Notes: generated by a model from the sequence alone, not told the origin. Shown: positions 18,714 through 28,680, numbered from the stretch's first letter. The stretch is DNA of 64,000 nucleotides from Ruegeria aquimaris (GCF_025751555.1 NZ_JAOWLB010000002.1:422676-486675), one strand, 5' to 3'. Translations and numbers: made by a program.

Positions 18714-19940
18714 TTAGCGGAACAGCGACAGGATCGACTGCGGCGCCTGGTTGGCGATGGACAGCGACTGAACCGCCAGCTGCTGCTGCACCTGCAGCGC
18801 CTGCAACCGCGCCGAGGTCTCTTCCATATCCGCATCCACCATCGAACCGATGCCCGATTTGAGCGAGTCGGTCAGGTTCGAGATGAAGGTCTTTTGCGTC
18901 TCGATCCGCCCTTGAACCGAACCAAAGGCTGCGGCTGCGTCGATCGAGGTATCGATCAGGGTTTCGATCGAGCCCAGAGCGGCTGCCGCACCAGCGGAGT
19001 TCGACACGTCAATTGCCGCCAGCGCACCCAGACCACCAGAGTTGGCGTTGGAGAACTGGCCCGAAACGTGCAGGCTGTCGGTACCATCGTTGGTAATCAC
19101 CAGCCGACCCGAGTTCGCGGCGTTGTAGTCCACCGTAACATTCGCGCCGGAGGCCTCGATCGCCGCCTTCATGCCAACTGCGATCACATCCGCTTGGGAA
19201 GTCGACGCGATGTCTTCGGCGGTGACGGTATAGCTCACCTCGGTATCGCCAAGACGAATGGTGAAGCTGTCACCTGCCGCATATGCGGCTGTGCCCTGCG
19301 GTTCGAACTCGATCTGACCGTTGTCGTCGGTGCCGCCATTGGCATCCAGCGAGAAGCCAAAGCTGTCCTGACCGTCCGCTGATACACCATCGGTGTTCGT
19401 CGCATCGAACACGGCCTTGGCGGTATAGCCACCGGTGGACAGGTTCTGACCGGTAACCGTGATCGACGAGGCCGTCACATTCCCCGAGTTGTCACGGTCG
19501 AGCGAGGCCAGAACCGAAGCCGAAGCCGCGGTTCCGTCAACCAGGTTAAGCCCGTTGAACTGGGCCGCGCCGACCACGGCCGCGATCTGATCCTTCAACG
19601 CGGTGACGTCGGCGTTGATCTTGGTGCGGTCAACGTTGTCCTCTTGTGCGGCAACGATCTTGCCCTTCATCTGGGTCAGCAGATCGGTCACGGTTTCAGC
19701 CGCGTTGCGGGCAACGGCGACGGTCGATTCACCCAGGCTCAGGCTGTCCTTGATCGCCTTGAACCCCTTGACGTCGGATTCCATCACTTTCGAGATGGCC
19801 CAGACGGCCGAGTTGTCCTTGGCGGTGGCCACGTTCTTGCCGGTCGAGATGGCGTTCTGGGTCTGACCCAGGTTCATGTTGACAGATTTGAGGGTTTGCA
19901 GCGCAACCATGGCGCCATTGTTCGTCAGAATGCTGGACAT
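18714..19940 (-). CDS. flagellin
   Basis: 408 residues. The filament subunit. The conserved D0/D1 helices are at both ends (SSILTNNGAMVALQTLK; ISTGKNVATAKDNSA; SARLQALQVQQQLAVQSL; ANQAPQSILSLF). The variable surface region lies in between (about residues 150-310) and is rich in Asn, Asp, Thr and Ser. No signal peptide and no cysteine, as expected for a type III secreted subunit. The 209 bases upstream hold its promoter. I see no clear sigma-28 or sigma-54 box there. Confidence 0.96.
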   Translation of the reverse strand: MSSILTNNGAMVALQTLKSVNMNLGQTQNAISTGKNVATAKDNSAVWAISKVMESDVKGFKAIKDSLSLGESTVAVARNAAETVTDLLTQMKGKIVAAQEDNVDRTKINADVTALKDQIAAVVGAAQFNGLNLVDGTAASASVLASLDRDNSGNVTASSITVTGQNLSTGGYTAKAVFDATNTDGVSADGQDSFGFSLDANGGTDDNGQIEFEPQGTAAYAAGDSFTIRLGDTEVSYTVTAEDIASTSQADVIAVGMKAAIEASGANVTVDYNAANSGRLVITNDGTDSLHVSGQFSNANSGGLGALAAIDVSNSAGAAAALGSIETLIDTSIDAAAAFGSVQGRIETQKTFISNLTDSLKSGIGSMVDADMEETSARLQALQVQQQLAVQSLSIANQAPQSILSLFR

Positions 19941-20149
19941 AGCATCATCCTTTGATCTTGTGGGCCTTTGGCCCGGGTTTGCATCCGCCCGTTCAGGCGT
20001 TCGGAAACGTCTTTCTGACGAGTGCGAAAGTCCGGGAACCGGTCTCGCGCCACACTCATTCCGAGGTGCGAGGCCACCATTGTCCCCGATCTCCTAATGG
20101 ATCGCTAAGACGCCTCTGCCCCATTCGGCGAATTTGACTCAATTCCACC

Positions 20150-20509
20150 TCAGGCCCGTTTTTCCAGCTGTGCGCTTCGCGTGGCGCTGAACCGGTGCTT
20201 TTGCCCGGCGCTGTCATAGGTCTCGAGCCCCTGACGCACCCGGCGCAGCTCGGCCATACGCTGCGCAACCGACCGGATTCCCTCCAGAGCGCTGTTCAGC
20301 AGCGCCTGGTTGCGGGTCACCTTTCGGTGCAGCGGCGCCAGTTGCTCGGGCGTGAGATCGACGGAAGCATTAATCCGCGCGACCAGCCTTTCCTTCTCGT
20401 CCGTCATCGGGCCAAGCTGATCGAGTTCGCCGCTGACAAGCGCGGATCGCTCCTGCTCAAGCAGCGAATCGAGCGACGTGAGCAGGTCGTTCAGGGCGTC
20501 ATGTGCCAT
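20150..20509 (-). CDS. FlgN-like flagellar chaperone
   Basis: 119 residues. An all-helical small protein (LLTSLDSLLEQERSALVSGEL, then KERLVARIN) like the FlgN family, the cytosolic export chaperones for hook-filament junction proteins. It overlaps the FlgJ-like gene by 11 bases and is upstream of flagellin on the same strand. FlgN is poorly conserved, so the assignment rests on pattern and context. Confidence 0.75.
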   Translation of the reverse strand: MAHDALNDLLTSLDSLLEQERSALVSGELDQLGPMTDEKERLVARINASVDLTPEQLAPLHRKVTRNQALLNSALEGIRSVAQRMAELRRVRQGLETYDSAGQKHRFSATRSAQLEKRA

Positions 20510-20783
20510 TTTGGGTTTCCTTCAGAGCATTGAAAAAGGTTTCTGCCAGACCGATTCCTCCGGTCTGGGCTATGTGTTCTGCCTGTCGCTGGACCAGAAA
20601 GGTGGCGAACTGGTCCTCGCCCGCGCCGCCACCGAATTCGCCGCGCGCCTGCCCCAGACCAGCGGCCTTGAGCATTTCGGCAAGAAAGGTCGCCTCCAGC
20701 CGGACCGCGGCCTCGCGCAGGGGGGATGCCGCGGGATCCGGAGCGACTGGAATCCGCGACCGGGATATGTGGGAAATCTCCAT
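20499..20783 (-). CDS. rod-binding protein (FlgJ N-terminal domain)
   Basis: 94 residues. The rod-binding domain only (EATFLAEMLKAAGLG, FATFLVQRQAEHIAQTGGIGLAE). The C-terminal muramidase of enterobacterial FlgJ is absent, as is usual in alphaproteobacteria, where a separate lytic enzyme does that job. It caps or scaffolds the flagellar rod in the periplasm. It is divergent from fliK. Confidence 0.85.
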   Translation of the reverse strand: MEISHISRSRIPVAPDPAASPLREAAVRLEATFLAEMLKAAGLGQARGEFGGGAGEDQFATFLVQRQAEHIAQTGGIGLAETFFNALKETQNGT

Positions 20784-20860
20784 GGAGAACCTCGAAATTG
20801 TTTCGAACTTTCCCGATCAGACTGAAAAGCGGTTAAAAAAAACGTAACCGGATTGCCGCA

Positions 20861-22885
20861 ATGATCGCCAAGTCAGCAAACGGGTTTCGCATGGAATTTT
20901 CGACCTTTCCCCAACTTTCTTCGTCGACCGGTGTCGGTCGCACAACCGGCACGAGCACGGGGCTGGGTCAGCCCCGCGCCGACGCTCCGTCCGCAGACTT
21001 TCTGAGCGTATTTGCACGGCAGGGCACGATCCCGACCAAGCAGGACAAGGCAAACGGAACCGAAGCACAGGCACCGCGACCATTGGGGGATGACCCCGAA
21101 CCGGATAGCCACGACGGAGACAACGAGAGCGGATCAGTACCGGTGCATGCCACATCTCCCGAATCGGCAGGTGGCGATCATTCCGAGCTTGGTGTCGGAG
21201 AAATCCACACCCATGTCCGGGCCGCGACAAAGGCAATGGCTGATGTGACGCGCCAGCCGTCCGCACAGGACCCTGTTGTCAGGGGCCACACGGGCCACCC
21301 CGAAGACCAACGCGTTACCTGGTCTGGCGCGACACCGGAAACCGGGCAAGGAAAAGTACTCCACCCCACCACGGAACTGGCTGAAAAACCATCCGCCGTC
21401 CCTCTGCCACCGGGTCAATCCACTGATCGGCCCCTGATGTCGGGAACGCCTGACGCCGCCAGGGTTTCCGATGAACGGGGCCATCCGCGCGCTCCGACCG
21501 AGATCCCCGTGCGTGCGCGAGCGCTACATGCCTTGGACAAGCCCCTGCCGGAGAGGAGGCCGGAACGCGTCGAGCGCAGCACCATGGCGCTCGGGCCTGC
21601 ACCCGAGCAACAGCCTGCTGACGCGCAACAAAGCCCAATCAAATCCGCCGCGTCGGCAATCTCCCCGGAGGGTGACCCCCTCGCATTTCCCGATCGCGCA
21701 CGCCAAGCCGACCCAGCGCAACTGCCGCCAGCCAGGCGAGATCAGGCAGAGCTTCGCCCGGCGAACCCGGTCTCCGCCGAGGCCGAAGATGACGGCGGTC
21801 ACCCAAGCGCCCGCGCCGAGATCCCCGCGCGCCCGCGCCCGCAACACGCCGTGTACCCGCCCTCGCCCGAGGGCAAGCCGGAACGCTTCGAGCCCGGCAC
21901 CGTGGCGCCCGGACCCGCAGCCGGGCAACAGCCGACCGGCAGTCAACAAAGCTCGATCGATTCGACGACTTTGGCGATATCTCCGGAGGGCGAACCCCTG
22001 TCTGTTTCCGGCAACTCACGCCAAACCGGCCCAGGGCAACCGCCGCCAGCGAGACCGGATCAGGCAGAACCTCGCCCGGCGAACTCGATTTCCGCCGAAG
22101 CTGACGACGCGTCTGAGGTCCCTCATTGGCCGATTTCCGGCCAGCAACGCTCGGCCCGCCTGCCGTTACAGCCCGCGCCCCATATCAGCAGACTCGAAAC
22201 CGGGGCGAGCCAAGCCATTACGCCCGATCCCGGGTCCGCACCAACCATTAGGGACACGGTCCGGCAACCGCTCTCCGAACCGGTTTCGGCCGCTCGTACA
22301 AACGTCGCCGCCCCGCCGTTGTCGGCAGACGATGCCGGGAACGCAGCGACACGCGCGCTGGATGGCTGGCGGTGGGAGCGGGATCATGACCATGTCATCG
22401 CGTCCGTTACTGGCGCCAGGGAAAGCGCCCAGTCGCCCCATGTGACCGGAATATCGGCAATCCCAGCGATGGCAACGGCCCCAACGGAAACCGCCCGACA
22501 TATCGCCAACCAGATGGCAAGCGCTGTTGCAGGCTCGGCCGAGGCCGGGAAGGTCGACATCAGACTGGACCCGCAAGAACTCGGATCGGTCCAGATGTCG
22601 CTCAAGATGCGTGACGGCGGTTTGATGATGGCGATTGTCGCAGACCGGCCTGAAACCCTGGATCTGTTGCGGCGCCATATCGACCAGCTTGCCACCGAGT
22701 TTCGCGCAATGGGGTACAGCGACGTGACCTTCAGTTTTGGCGGATCACAGAACGGGTTTGGCACCGACCGGCAACAAACCGGGAATCGGCCCCAAGTAGA
22801 TTCCCAACCACCTGAAACCGTGCCCGGGGCACAGGAAACGAGCCCACCGCGCATCATCGCAAACGGTTTGGACATAAGGCTTTGA
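20861..22885 (+). CDS. fliK: flagellar hook-length control protein
   Basis: 674 residues. FliK measures hook length and switches export from hook to filament proteins. The C-terminal switch domain (about 545-640) has the family signature VDIRLDPQELGSVQMSLKM and LLRRHIDQLATEFRAMGY. The rest is a long disordered Pro/Gln/Glu-rich linker with two tandem 106-residue repeats. Start choice is uncertain: ATG 20861 or ATG 20891. It is followed after two bases by flgD. Confidence 0.9.
   Translation: MIAKSANGFRMEFSTFPQLSSSTGVGRTTGTSTGLGQPRADAPSADFLSVFARQGTIPTKQDKANGTEAQAPRPLGDDPEPDSHDGDNESGSVPVHATSPESAGGDHSELGVGEIHTHVRAATKAMADVTRQPSAQDPVVRGHTGHPEDQRVTWSGATPETGQGKVLHPTTELAEKPSAVPLPPGQSTDRPLMSGTPDAARVSDERGHPRAPTEIPVRARALHALDKPLPERRPERVERSTMALGPAPEQQPADAQQSPIKSAASAISPEGDPLAFPDRARQADPAQLPPARRDQAELRPANPVSAEAEDDGGHPSARAEIPARPRPQHAVYPPSPEGKPERFEPGTVAPGPAAGQQPTGSQQSSIDSTTLAISPEGEPLSVSGNSRQTGPGQPPPARPDQAEPRPANSISAEADDASEVPHWPISGQQRSARLPLQPAPHISRLETGASQAITPDPGSAPTIRDTVRQPLSEPVSAARTNVAAPPLSADDAGNAATRALDGWRWERDHDHVIASVTGARESAQSPHVTGISAIPAMATAPTETARHIANQMASAVAGSAEAGKVDIRLDPQELGSVQMSLKMRDGGLMMAIVADRPETLDLLRRHIDQLATEFRAMGYSDVTFSFGGSQNGFGTDRQQTGNRPQVDSQPPETVPGAQETSPPRIIANGLDIRL
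21479..22114 (+). repeat. two tandem 318-bp repeats inside fliK
   Basis: Two copies of a 106-codon unit lie head to tail. Each starts at GHPxAxxEIP and contains AISPEG(D/E)PL, PPAR(R/P)DQAE and RPAN near its end. The copies are imperfect at both DNA and protein level, so the duplication is not very recent. They lengthen the FliK linker. Confidence 0.85.
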
Positions 22886-22887
22886 CA

Positions 22888-23553
22888 ATGACCGCACCGG
22901 TACACTCCGCAAACCAGAGCGCCGCCCCGACACAGCGTTCGCCGCAAGCCGATGCAAAGAGCGGCGTGTCGGATTTCGACACGTTCATCCGCATGCTGAC
23001 GACCCAAGCCCGATACCAGGACCCGCTGGAGCCATTGGATTCGTCGGAATACGCATCGCAGCTTGCCCAGTTCTCGATGGTCGAGCAGCAGACAAAGACC
23101 AATGACACGCTTACCGCGCTGGTTCAGCAACTGGGCGCAACGGACATGGCCCGCCTGTCCAGCTGGATCGGCAAAGAGGCGCGCGCCATTGCCCCGGCGC
23201 ATTTCTCGGGTCAGCCGGTAACGATTTCACCCGCGCCGCTGGCGGCAGCGGACAAGGCATTCATCGTTGTGCGTGACGATGACGGCGAGGTTGTCGACCG
23301 GTTCCAGGTTCCGATCTCGGCCGAGCCCGTCGAATGGACCGGCTTGGACGACAACGGCGCAGCCCGGCCCGAAGGCCTCTACAGCTTTGCGATCCAGAGC
23401 TATCAGGGTGATGAGTTGTTGCTGGAGGAAGCAAGCGCCGTTTATCATCCTGTGACCGAAGCACAGATCGAAGATGGCGAAGTGATCTTGATCCTTGATG
23501 GCGGTCAGGCAATCTTGGCCTCGACGGTGACGGCGGTACGTGCCAATGGGTAA
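22888..23553 (+). CDS. flgD: flagellar hook assembly (capping) protein
   Basis: 221 residues. FlgD forms the cap on which hook subunits polymerise. The conserved N-terminal part FDTFIRMLTTQARYQDPLEP and SSEYASQLAQFSMVEQQ is typical, followed by the beta-rich hook-capping domain. ATG 22888 is two bases after the fliK stop. Confidence 0.93.
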   Translation: MTAPVHSANQSAAPTQRSPQADAKSGVSDFDTFIRMLTTQARYQDPLEPLDSSEYASQLAQFSMVEQQTKTNDTLTALVQQLGATDMARLSSWIGKEARAIAPAHFSGQPVTISPAPLAAADKAFIVVRDDDGEVVDRFQVPISAEPVEWTGLDDNGAARPEGLYSFAIQSYQGDELLLEEASAVYHPVTEAQIEDGEVILILDGGQAILASTVTAVRANG

Positions 23554-23657
23554 ACTGGGCGCGGTACCGTCGCCCAGGGCAATCCGGCCCGACCAAACGA
23601 CCGAGGCCCGCCCTGCACCAGAAAGACCAAAACCCGCCAGCGGACCTTGTCGCGGAC

Positions 23658-24479
23658 TTGCGCGCGCGGGGTCTTTCCGGTGCCAGCGACAGTTTTGAAA
23701 CCCTGTACGGTGGCCGTACCAACCGGGTCTGGCGCCTGCATGGCCGTGACGGCGATCTTGTCCTGAAACTCTACCGGACGGATTTCCTCAATCCCCTGTT
23801 CCGGAACGATCCTGTCTCCGAGAGAGCCTGCCTCGAGCGGCTTGCCGAAACCGGCCTTACGCCAAGATTGCGCGCAAGCGGTGAGTTCGCGGAGCAGGCC
23901 TGGGCGCTTTATGACCATGCCCCGGGCACGCCCTGGCGAAACGATACGCAACGCGCCGCACAGGCAATGGCCCGGCTGCATGCCCTGAACACGGACCTGG
24001 ACTTGCCGCGCGGCTGCAACGGCAGCCGCGACCTGCTTGCTCATGCGGAACGCATCTTGGCATTATGCGGCGCTGAGCCGCGCGTCGAACTCGAACGTTT
24101 GCGCCCCGCCGGGGAGGTGATTCCACCAGGGCGCAGCTGTCTGATCCATGGCGATCCGGTTCCGGGTAACATTCTGCTGGACGCAAACGGGGTGGTGTTG
24201 ATCGACTGGCAATGCCCCGCGATTGGTGACCCGGTCGAGGATATTGCGATCTTCCTGTCCCCTGCGATGCAGCATGTCTATCGCGGCAAGCCGCTGACCG
24301 GCGCAGAAGAACGATCCTTTCTTGCCACATATTCCGATCCTGCGGTCACCGACCGGTATCAGGCGCTGAAACCCTTTTTCCACTGGCGCATGGCGGCCTA
24401 TTGCCTTTGGCGGGCGCAGAATGGCGCGCCTGATTATGCGCCCGCCTACCGGTTGGAGGTCGCAGCGCTGACCGAATAA
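23658..24479 (+). CDS. aminoglycoside/choline kinase-like phosphotransferase
   Basis: 273 residues. A protein-kinase-like small-molecule phosphotransferase of the APH fold. Seen: Lys in LVLKLYR, the catalytic loop HGDPVPGNILL, and the metal site IDWQCPAIGDP. The substrate is unknown; choline/ethanolamine, thiamine or an antibiotic are all possible. The start is unclear: the frame has TTG at 23658 and the coding pattern may reach back to CTG 23613. No ATG is near. It is convergent with the PuuB-like gene. Confidence 0.75.
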   Translation: MRARGLSGASDSFETLYGGRTNRVWRLHGRDGDLVLKLYRTDFLNPLFRNDPVSERACLERLAETGLTPRLRASGEFAEQAWALYDHAPGTPWRNDTQRAAQAMARLHALNTDLDLPRGCNGSRDLLAHAERILALCGAEPRVELERLRPAGEVIPPGRSCLIHGDPVPGNILLDANGVVLIDWQCPAIGDPVEDIAIFLSPAMQHVYRGKPLTGAEERSFLATYSDPAVTDRYQALKPFFHWRMAAYCLWRAQNGAPDYAPAYRLEVAALTE

Positions 24480-24486
24480 GCAAGGC

Positions 24487-25794
24487 TCACAGGTGGTCGG
24501 CCAGCCCATAGGCCAGATAAGCAGGCGGCATCACGGCGCGGCGCAGACGGCCAAGCGGAAAGCGCCTGAATGGACCTTGCATTGCCAGCGGTAAACCTGC
24601 CTGTTCGCCCAGCGCCAACCGCGCCAGGGCACGGCCTGAATAGGTGCCCATCGCAACCCCGTTGCCATGATAGGCAAGCCCAGCGAACAGGCCGGGCGAG
24701 CCCGGCACTGGCCCGACATAGGGCATCAGATCCCGCGCAAGACAGACCATTCCGGACCACATGTTTGTCGCCTCGATCCCCGTCCAGGCCGGGAACATCG
24801 CATCGAAATGACGACGCATCCGGGCATGAATCCTCGCCTCAACCCCGGGTGAGGAAAACAAGCCGCCCCGCATTCCGAACAGAAACCGTCGGTCCGGCAT
24901 CAGTCGGAAGTAGTGCAAGAGGTTGCGCGTGTCATAGGCCATCTGATCCGACGTCCAGCCCTGCGCCCGCAGTTCCGCATCAGTCATCGGGCGGGTCACC
25001 ATCACGCTGGATTGCGCGGGCATATAGCGGCCCGCCAGCCAGGGTGGCATGTCCTCGCTGGAATACCCATTGGTGCAGATCAACACGGCTTCCGCCTCGA
25101 TCCGGGCCGCAGGCGTATGCAGGATATGGCCCCGTCCGCCCGGCGCTATCCGGGTCACGGGGCTGTTGCAAAAAAGGCGGGTGCCCTTTGCCGCAGCCAC
25201 CTTAGCCAACCCGAACAGGTACTTGCGCGGATTCAGCGCAAAGCCGACATCGGTGGTCAGCCCGCCGAAGAACTGGCCGTTCAGCCCATCGGCCTCCAGA
25301 TCATGCTTTTCGTGCAGCCTGCCATGACCCGCGTCCGCCTCGCGCCGCAGGGCCTCCATGGCGCGCGTGGAATGGGCCAGCCGTGTCTCGCCTTTGGAAT
25401 GGGTATCTGCATTGATCCCGTGCCGCGCGATCAGGTCCGCGACCAGATCGACCGCGTCCACCTCGGCCTGGTCAAACGCCCGCGCACCGTCGTCACCGTA
25501 ACGTCTGCGTTTTCGCGTATCGCTCAGCTTGGAGCCGCCCAGACAGCAGAACCCGCCATTGCGCCCCGAGGCGCCCCAGCCGGGCGCCTCTGCTTCGAGC
25601 AGAGTCACCGCCACCCCGCGTTCGGCCAGGTGCAGCGCCGCCGACATGCCGGTAAAACCGCCGCCGACAATGGCAACATCCGCCCGGATATCGCCAGAGG
25701 CAACCGGCCAGTCCGGCGCGTCGATGGTCTCGTCCCACCAGCAGCCCTGGCGCGGCCCGGCGCCATAGGCAAAGTCGGAAAATATCCGTTTCAT
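24487..25794 (-). CDS. puuB: FAD-dependent oxidoreductase, gamma-glutamylputrescine oxidase-like
   Basis: 435 residues. A DAO-type flavoprotein: the FAD-binding DVAIVGGGFTGMSAA lies at 39-53, with GASGRNGGF and the C-terminal GLFAGLAYHGNGVAMGT. PuuB-type enzymes oxidise gamma-glutamylputrescine in putrescine breakdown. The gene is the last of the potFGHI operon (four-base overlap with the second permease gene), which supports a polyamine substrate. No gamma-glutamylputrescine synthetase gene is in the window, so another amine is possible. Confidence 0.82.
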   Translation of the reverse strand: MKRIFSDFAYGAGPRQGCWWDETIDAPDWPVASGDIRADVAIVGGGFTGMSAALHLAERGVAVTLLEAEAPGWGASGRNGGFCCLGGSKLSDTRKRRRYGDDGARAFDQAEVDAVDLVADLIARHGINADTHSKGETRLAHSTRAMEALRREADAGHGRLHEKHDLEADGLNGQFFGGLTTDVGFALNPRKYLFGLAKVAAAKGTRLFCNSPVTRIAPGGRGHILHTPAARIEAEAVLICTNGYSSEDMPPWLAGRYMPAQSSVMVTRPMTDAELRAQGWTSDQMAYDTRNLLHYFRLMPDRRFLFGMRGGLFSSPGVEARIHARMRRHFDAMFPAWTGIEATNMWSGMVCLARDLMPYVGPVPGSPGLFAGLAYHGNGVAMGTYSGRALARLALGEQAGLPLAMQGPFRRFPLGRLRRAVMPPAYLAYGLADHL

Positions 25795-26609
25795 TGCACG
25801 CGGGCTGCTGCCTGCTCATCCCGTTTCTGGCGAACCAGCGCCTGTTTCGAGATAAGCGATGCCGAGATGACCCCAACCGTGACGATTCCGATCATGATGG
25901 TACTCAGCGCGTTGATTTCCGGACTGACGCCCAGACGCACCGCCGAGAAGATCTTGATCGGCAGGGTCGTTGCCGAGGGGCCGGAGGTGAACGAAGCGAT
26001 GACCAGATCGTCAAGCGACAGGGTAAAGGCCAACAGCCAGCCCGAGATCACCGCAGGGGCGATGATGGGCAGGGTCACCAGACGGAACGCCTCGGCCGGG
26101 GAACAGCCGAGGTCCAGCGCCGCCTCTTCCAGCGAACGGTCGAAGGTCACCAGTCGCGACGACACCACCACCGAGACATAGCACATGGCAAACGTCGTAT
26201 GCGCCAGAACGATGGTCATCACGCCGCGCTCGATCCCGATTCCGATGAACAGCAGCAACAGTGACAGACCGGTGATCACCTCGGGCATGACGAGCGGCGC
26301 ATAGATCATGCCGGAAAACAGGGTCCGCCCCCTGAAACGCCCGCCGCGCACCAGTACATAGGCGCCCATGGTGCCCAGGATGGTGGCAAAGGTCGACGAC
26401 AGCACCGCCACCTTTACCGTCACCCAGGCCGCACTCAGGAACGCGTCGTTGCGCATCAGTTCGCCATACCACTTGGTCGAGAACCCCGCCCAGACCGTCA
26501 CCAGCTTGCTTTCGTTGAAGCTGTAGACGATCAGGATGACCATCGGGATATAGAGAAAGGCGAATCCCAGCGTCAGGGATACGGTGTTGAACCAGCTCAG
26601 TCTGCTCAT
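25791..26609 (-). CDS. potI: putrescine ABC transporter permease, PotI type
   Basis: 272 residues, about six membrane helices, and the EAA loop LEEAALDLGCSPAEAFRLVTLP that contacts the ATPase. It is the second permease of the first polyamine importer. ATG 26609 overlaps potH by four bases; the longer frame to 26738 is inside potH. Confidence 0.9.
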   Translation of the reverse strand: MSRLSWFNTVSLTLGFAFLYIPMVILIVYSFNESKLVTVWAGFSTKWYGELMRNDAFLSAAWVTVKVAVLSSTFATILGTMGAYVLVRGGRFRGRTLFSGMIYAPLVMPEVITGLSLLLLFIGIGIERGVMTIVLAHTTFAMCYVSVVVSSRLVTFDRSLEEAALDLGCSPAEAFRLVTLPIIAPAVISGWLLAFTLSLDDLVIASFTSGPSATTLPIKIFSAVRLGVSPEINALSTIMIGIVTVGVISASLISKQALVRQKRDEQAAARVQ

Positions 26610-27487
26610 TGCTCCGCCTCCGCCTGTTTCTGTTGGTTGCGCTGGAACAGCACGATCGGGATCACCAGGATCAGCAGCAGTATCACCGCCACGGCCGAGG
26701 CCACAGGCCAGTCGCGGTTCGAGAAGAACTCTTCCCACAACACCTTGCCGATCATCAGCGTGCCCGAGCCGCCCAAAAGCGACGGGATCACGAATTCACC
26801 CAATGTCGGGATGAAGACCAGGAAACAGCCCGCAATGATGCCGGGCCGCGACAGTGGAATGGTCACCAGCCAGAACGCCTGCGCCCGCGAACAGCCCAGA
26901 TCCTCGGCCGCCTCGATCAACGATCCGTCCAGACGATCCAGCGCGGAATAGACCGGCAGGATCATGAAGGGCAGATAGGTGTAAACGATGCCGATATAGA
27001 CGGCGGTATTGGTATTCAGGATGGTCAGCGGCTCGTTGATGATCCCGGTCCACAGCAGGATCTGGTTCAGGTACCCTTCGTTCGACAGGATCCCCATCCA
27101 GGCGTAGACGCGGATCAGGAACGAGGTCCAGAACGGCAGGATGACCAGCATCATCAGCGTCGGGCGCCATTCCTCGGGCGCGCGGGCCATGCCATAGGCA
27201 ATCGGATACCCCACGCAGAGCGTCAGAAAGGTCGCCGTGACGGCGATCTTGAGACTGCTCAGATAGGCTTTCCAGTACAGGTCGTCCTCGGTCAGGAAGA
27301 TGAAGTTCTCGAAATCCAGTTCGCGGATGAACGCCATGATCCCCTCGGCCCAGTCGAACTGGGGCACATAGGGCGGGATCGAGACGGCATAGTCCGACAG
27401 CGAAATCTTGAACACGATGGCAAACGGCACCAAAAACAGCACCGTAAGCCAGGCATAGGGGATGGCGATCAGAAAAAACCGGCGCAT
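26606..27487 (-). CDS. potH: putrescine ABC transporter permease, PotH type
   Basis: 293 residues, about six membrane helices, with the EAA loop IEAAEDLGCSRAQAFWLVTIPLS. It is the first permease of the importer. ATG 27487 shares one base with the potG stop, so expression is coupled. Confidence 0.9.
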   Translation of the reverse strand: MRRFFLIAIPYAWLTVLFLVPFAIVFKISLSDYAVSIPPYVPQFDWAEGIMAFIRELDFENFIFLTEDDLYWKAYLSSLKIAVTATFLTLCVGYPIAYGMARAPEEWRPTLMMLVILPFWTSFLIRVYAWMGILSNEGYLNQILLWTGIINEPLTILNTNTAVYIGIVYTYLPFMILPVYSALDRLDGSLIEAAEDLGCSRAQAFWLVTIPLSRPGIIAGCFLVFIPTLGEFVIPSLLGGSGTLMIGKVLWEEFFSNRDWPVASAVAVILLLILVIPIVLFQRNQQKQAEAEQ

Positions 27488-28614
27488 CAGTTGGCCAGCA
27501 GAACGCCCGCCGTGGCCGTCCAGGACAGCCAGACAGTGTCTTCCCATGTAAAGGTCCGGCGCGAGATCCGGCGCGTGTTCGAGGTCTGCGCCTTGATGAT
27601 CGTGCCGTTTGACAATTCCACGTGATAGGTCGACAGATTGCCCAGATAGGCAATGTCATGCACCCGGCCCTGCACCGCGTTGGCGGCATCCTCGGGACGT
27701 TCGGCCGTAATCGCGACCTTTTCGGGCCGAATGGCCAGATGGCAGGTCTGCCCGGCCGAGAACACATTGGATGACTTAGCCGTCAAGGGCTTCTGCCCTT
27801 CGGCCCAATCGATGCGATAGGTCTCTTCGCCGTCCTGCGTGGCGCGGCCCTGGATGATGTTCACGTCACCGATGAAGTCGGCCACATAGACCGAATTGGG
27901 CGTTTCATAGATACGGTCCGGGGTCGACACCTGCATCAACTGCCCCTGATCCATCACCGCCACTCGGCTGGCGACGGTCATCGCCTCTTCCTGGTCGTGG
28001 GTCACGATCACGAAGGTGGTGCCGGTCTTTTCCTGGATATCCATCAGTTCGAACTGGGTATCCTGGCGCAACTTCTTGTCCAGCGCGCCCAGCGGCTCGT
28101 CCAGAAGCAACAGCTTGGGCGCCTTGGCCAGCGACCGCGCCAGAGCAACCCGCTGCCGCTGCCCGCCCGAAATCTGGTGCGGCTTGCGCTTTGCGAATTT
28201 CTCCAGCCGAACCAGCCGCAGCATCTCTTCGACGCGATCTTCGACATCGCGTTTGGGCATGCTGTCGCGACGCAGTCCAAAGGCGATATTGTCCCAGACA
28301 GACAGATGCGGGAACAGCGCATAGGACTGGAACATCATGTTCACCGCCCGCTTGTTCGGTGGCACCGGGGCAATATCCTGCCCGGCCAGTTCGATCACGC
28401 CTTCGGTTGGGCTTTCGAACCCGGCCAGCATGCGCATCATCGTCGTCTTGCCACAGCCCGAGGGACCGAGCAGAGCAAAGAATTCCCGCTCGTAGATGTC
28501 CAGTGTCAGGTTGTCGATTGCAGTGAACTCGCCAAACCGTTTGGTCACGTTCTTGAAACGAATCAGCGGTTTCGCGTCAGGATCGTCCCAAGGCGCAAAT
28601 TTCGAAGATTGCAA
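27487..28614 (-). CDS. potG: putrescine ABC transporter ATP-binding protein
   Basis: 375 residues. Walker A GPSGCGKT (50-57), signature ISGGQRQRVALARS, Walker B LLLLDEPLGALD, and a C-terminal TOBE-like regulatory domain. It powers the PotH/PotI permease from the cytoplasmic side. It is separated from potF by a strong hairpin. Confidence 0.93.
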   Translation of the reverse strand: MQSSKFAPWDDPDAKPLIRFKNVTKRFGEFTAIDNLTLDIYEREFFALLGPSGCGKTTMMRMLAGFESPTEGVIELAGQDIAPVPPNKRAVNMMFQSYALFPHLSVWDNIAFGLRRDSMPKRDVEDRVEEMLRLVRLEKFAKRKPHQISGGQRQRVALARSLAKAPKLLLLDEPLGALDKKLRQDTQFELMDIQEKTGTTFVIVTHDQEEAMTVASRVAVMDQGQLMQVSTPDRIYETPNSVYVADFIGDVNIIQGRATQDGEETYRIDWAEGQKPLTAKSSNVFSAGQTCHLAIRPEKVAITAERPEDAANAVQGRVHDIAYLGNLSTYHVELSNGTIIKAQTSNTRRISRRTFTWEDTVWLSWTATAGVLLAN

Positions 28615-28656
28615 GGTAAGCCCCCGTCTGTCTCGTTAAAGTGGGGTAAACGCGAC

Positions 28657-28680
28657 GGGGCAGGCCACCCGGCCTGCCCC
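28657..28680 (-). terminator. strong hairpin between potF and potG
   Basis: GGGGCAGGCC, four bases, GGCCTGCCCC: a perfect 10-bp stem with only TTT some bases later. It probably acts as a partial terminator or an mRNA stabiliser, raising binding-protein expression over the transporter genes. Confidence 0.7.
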
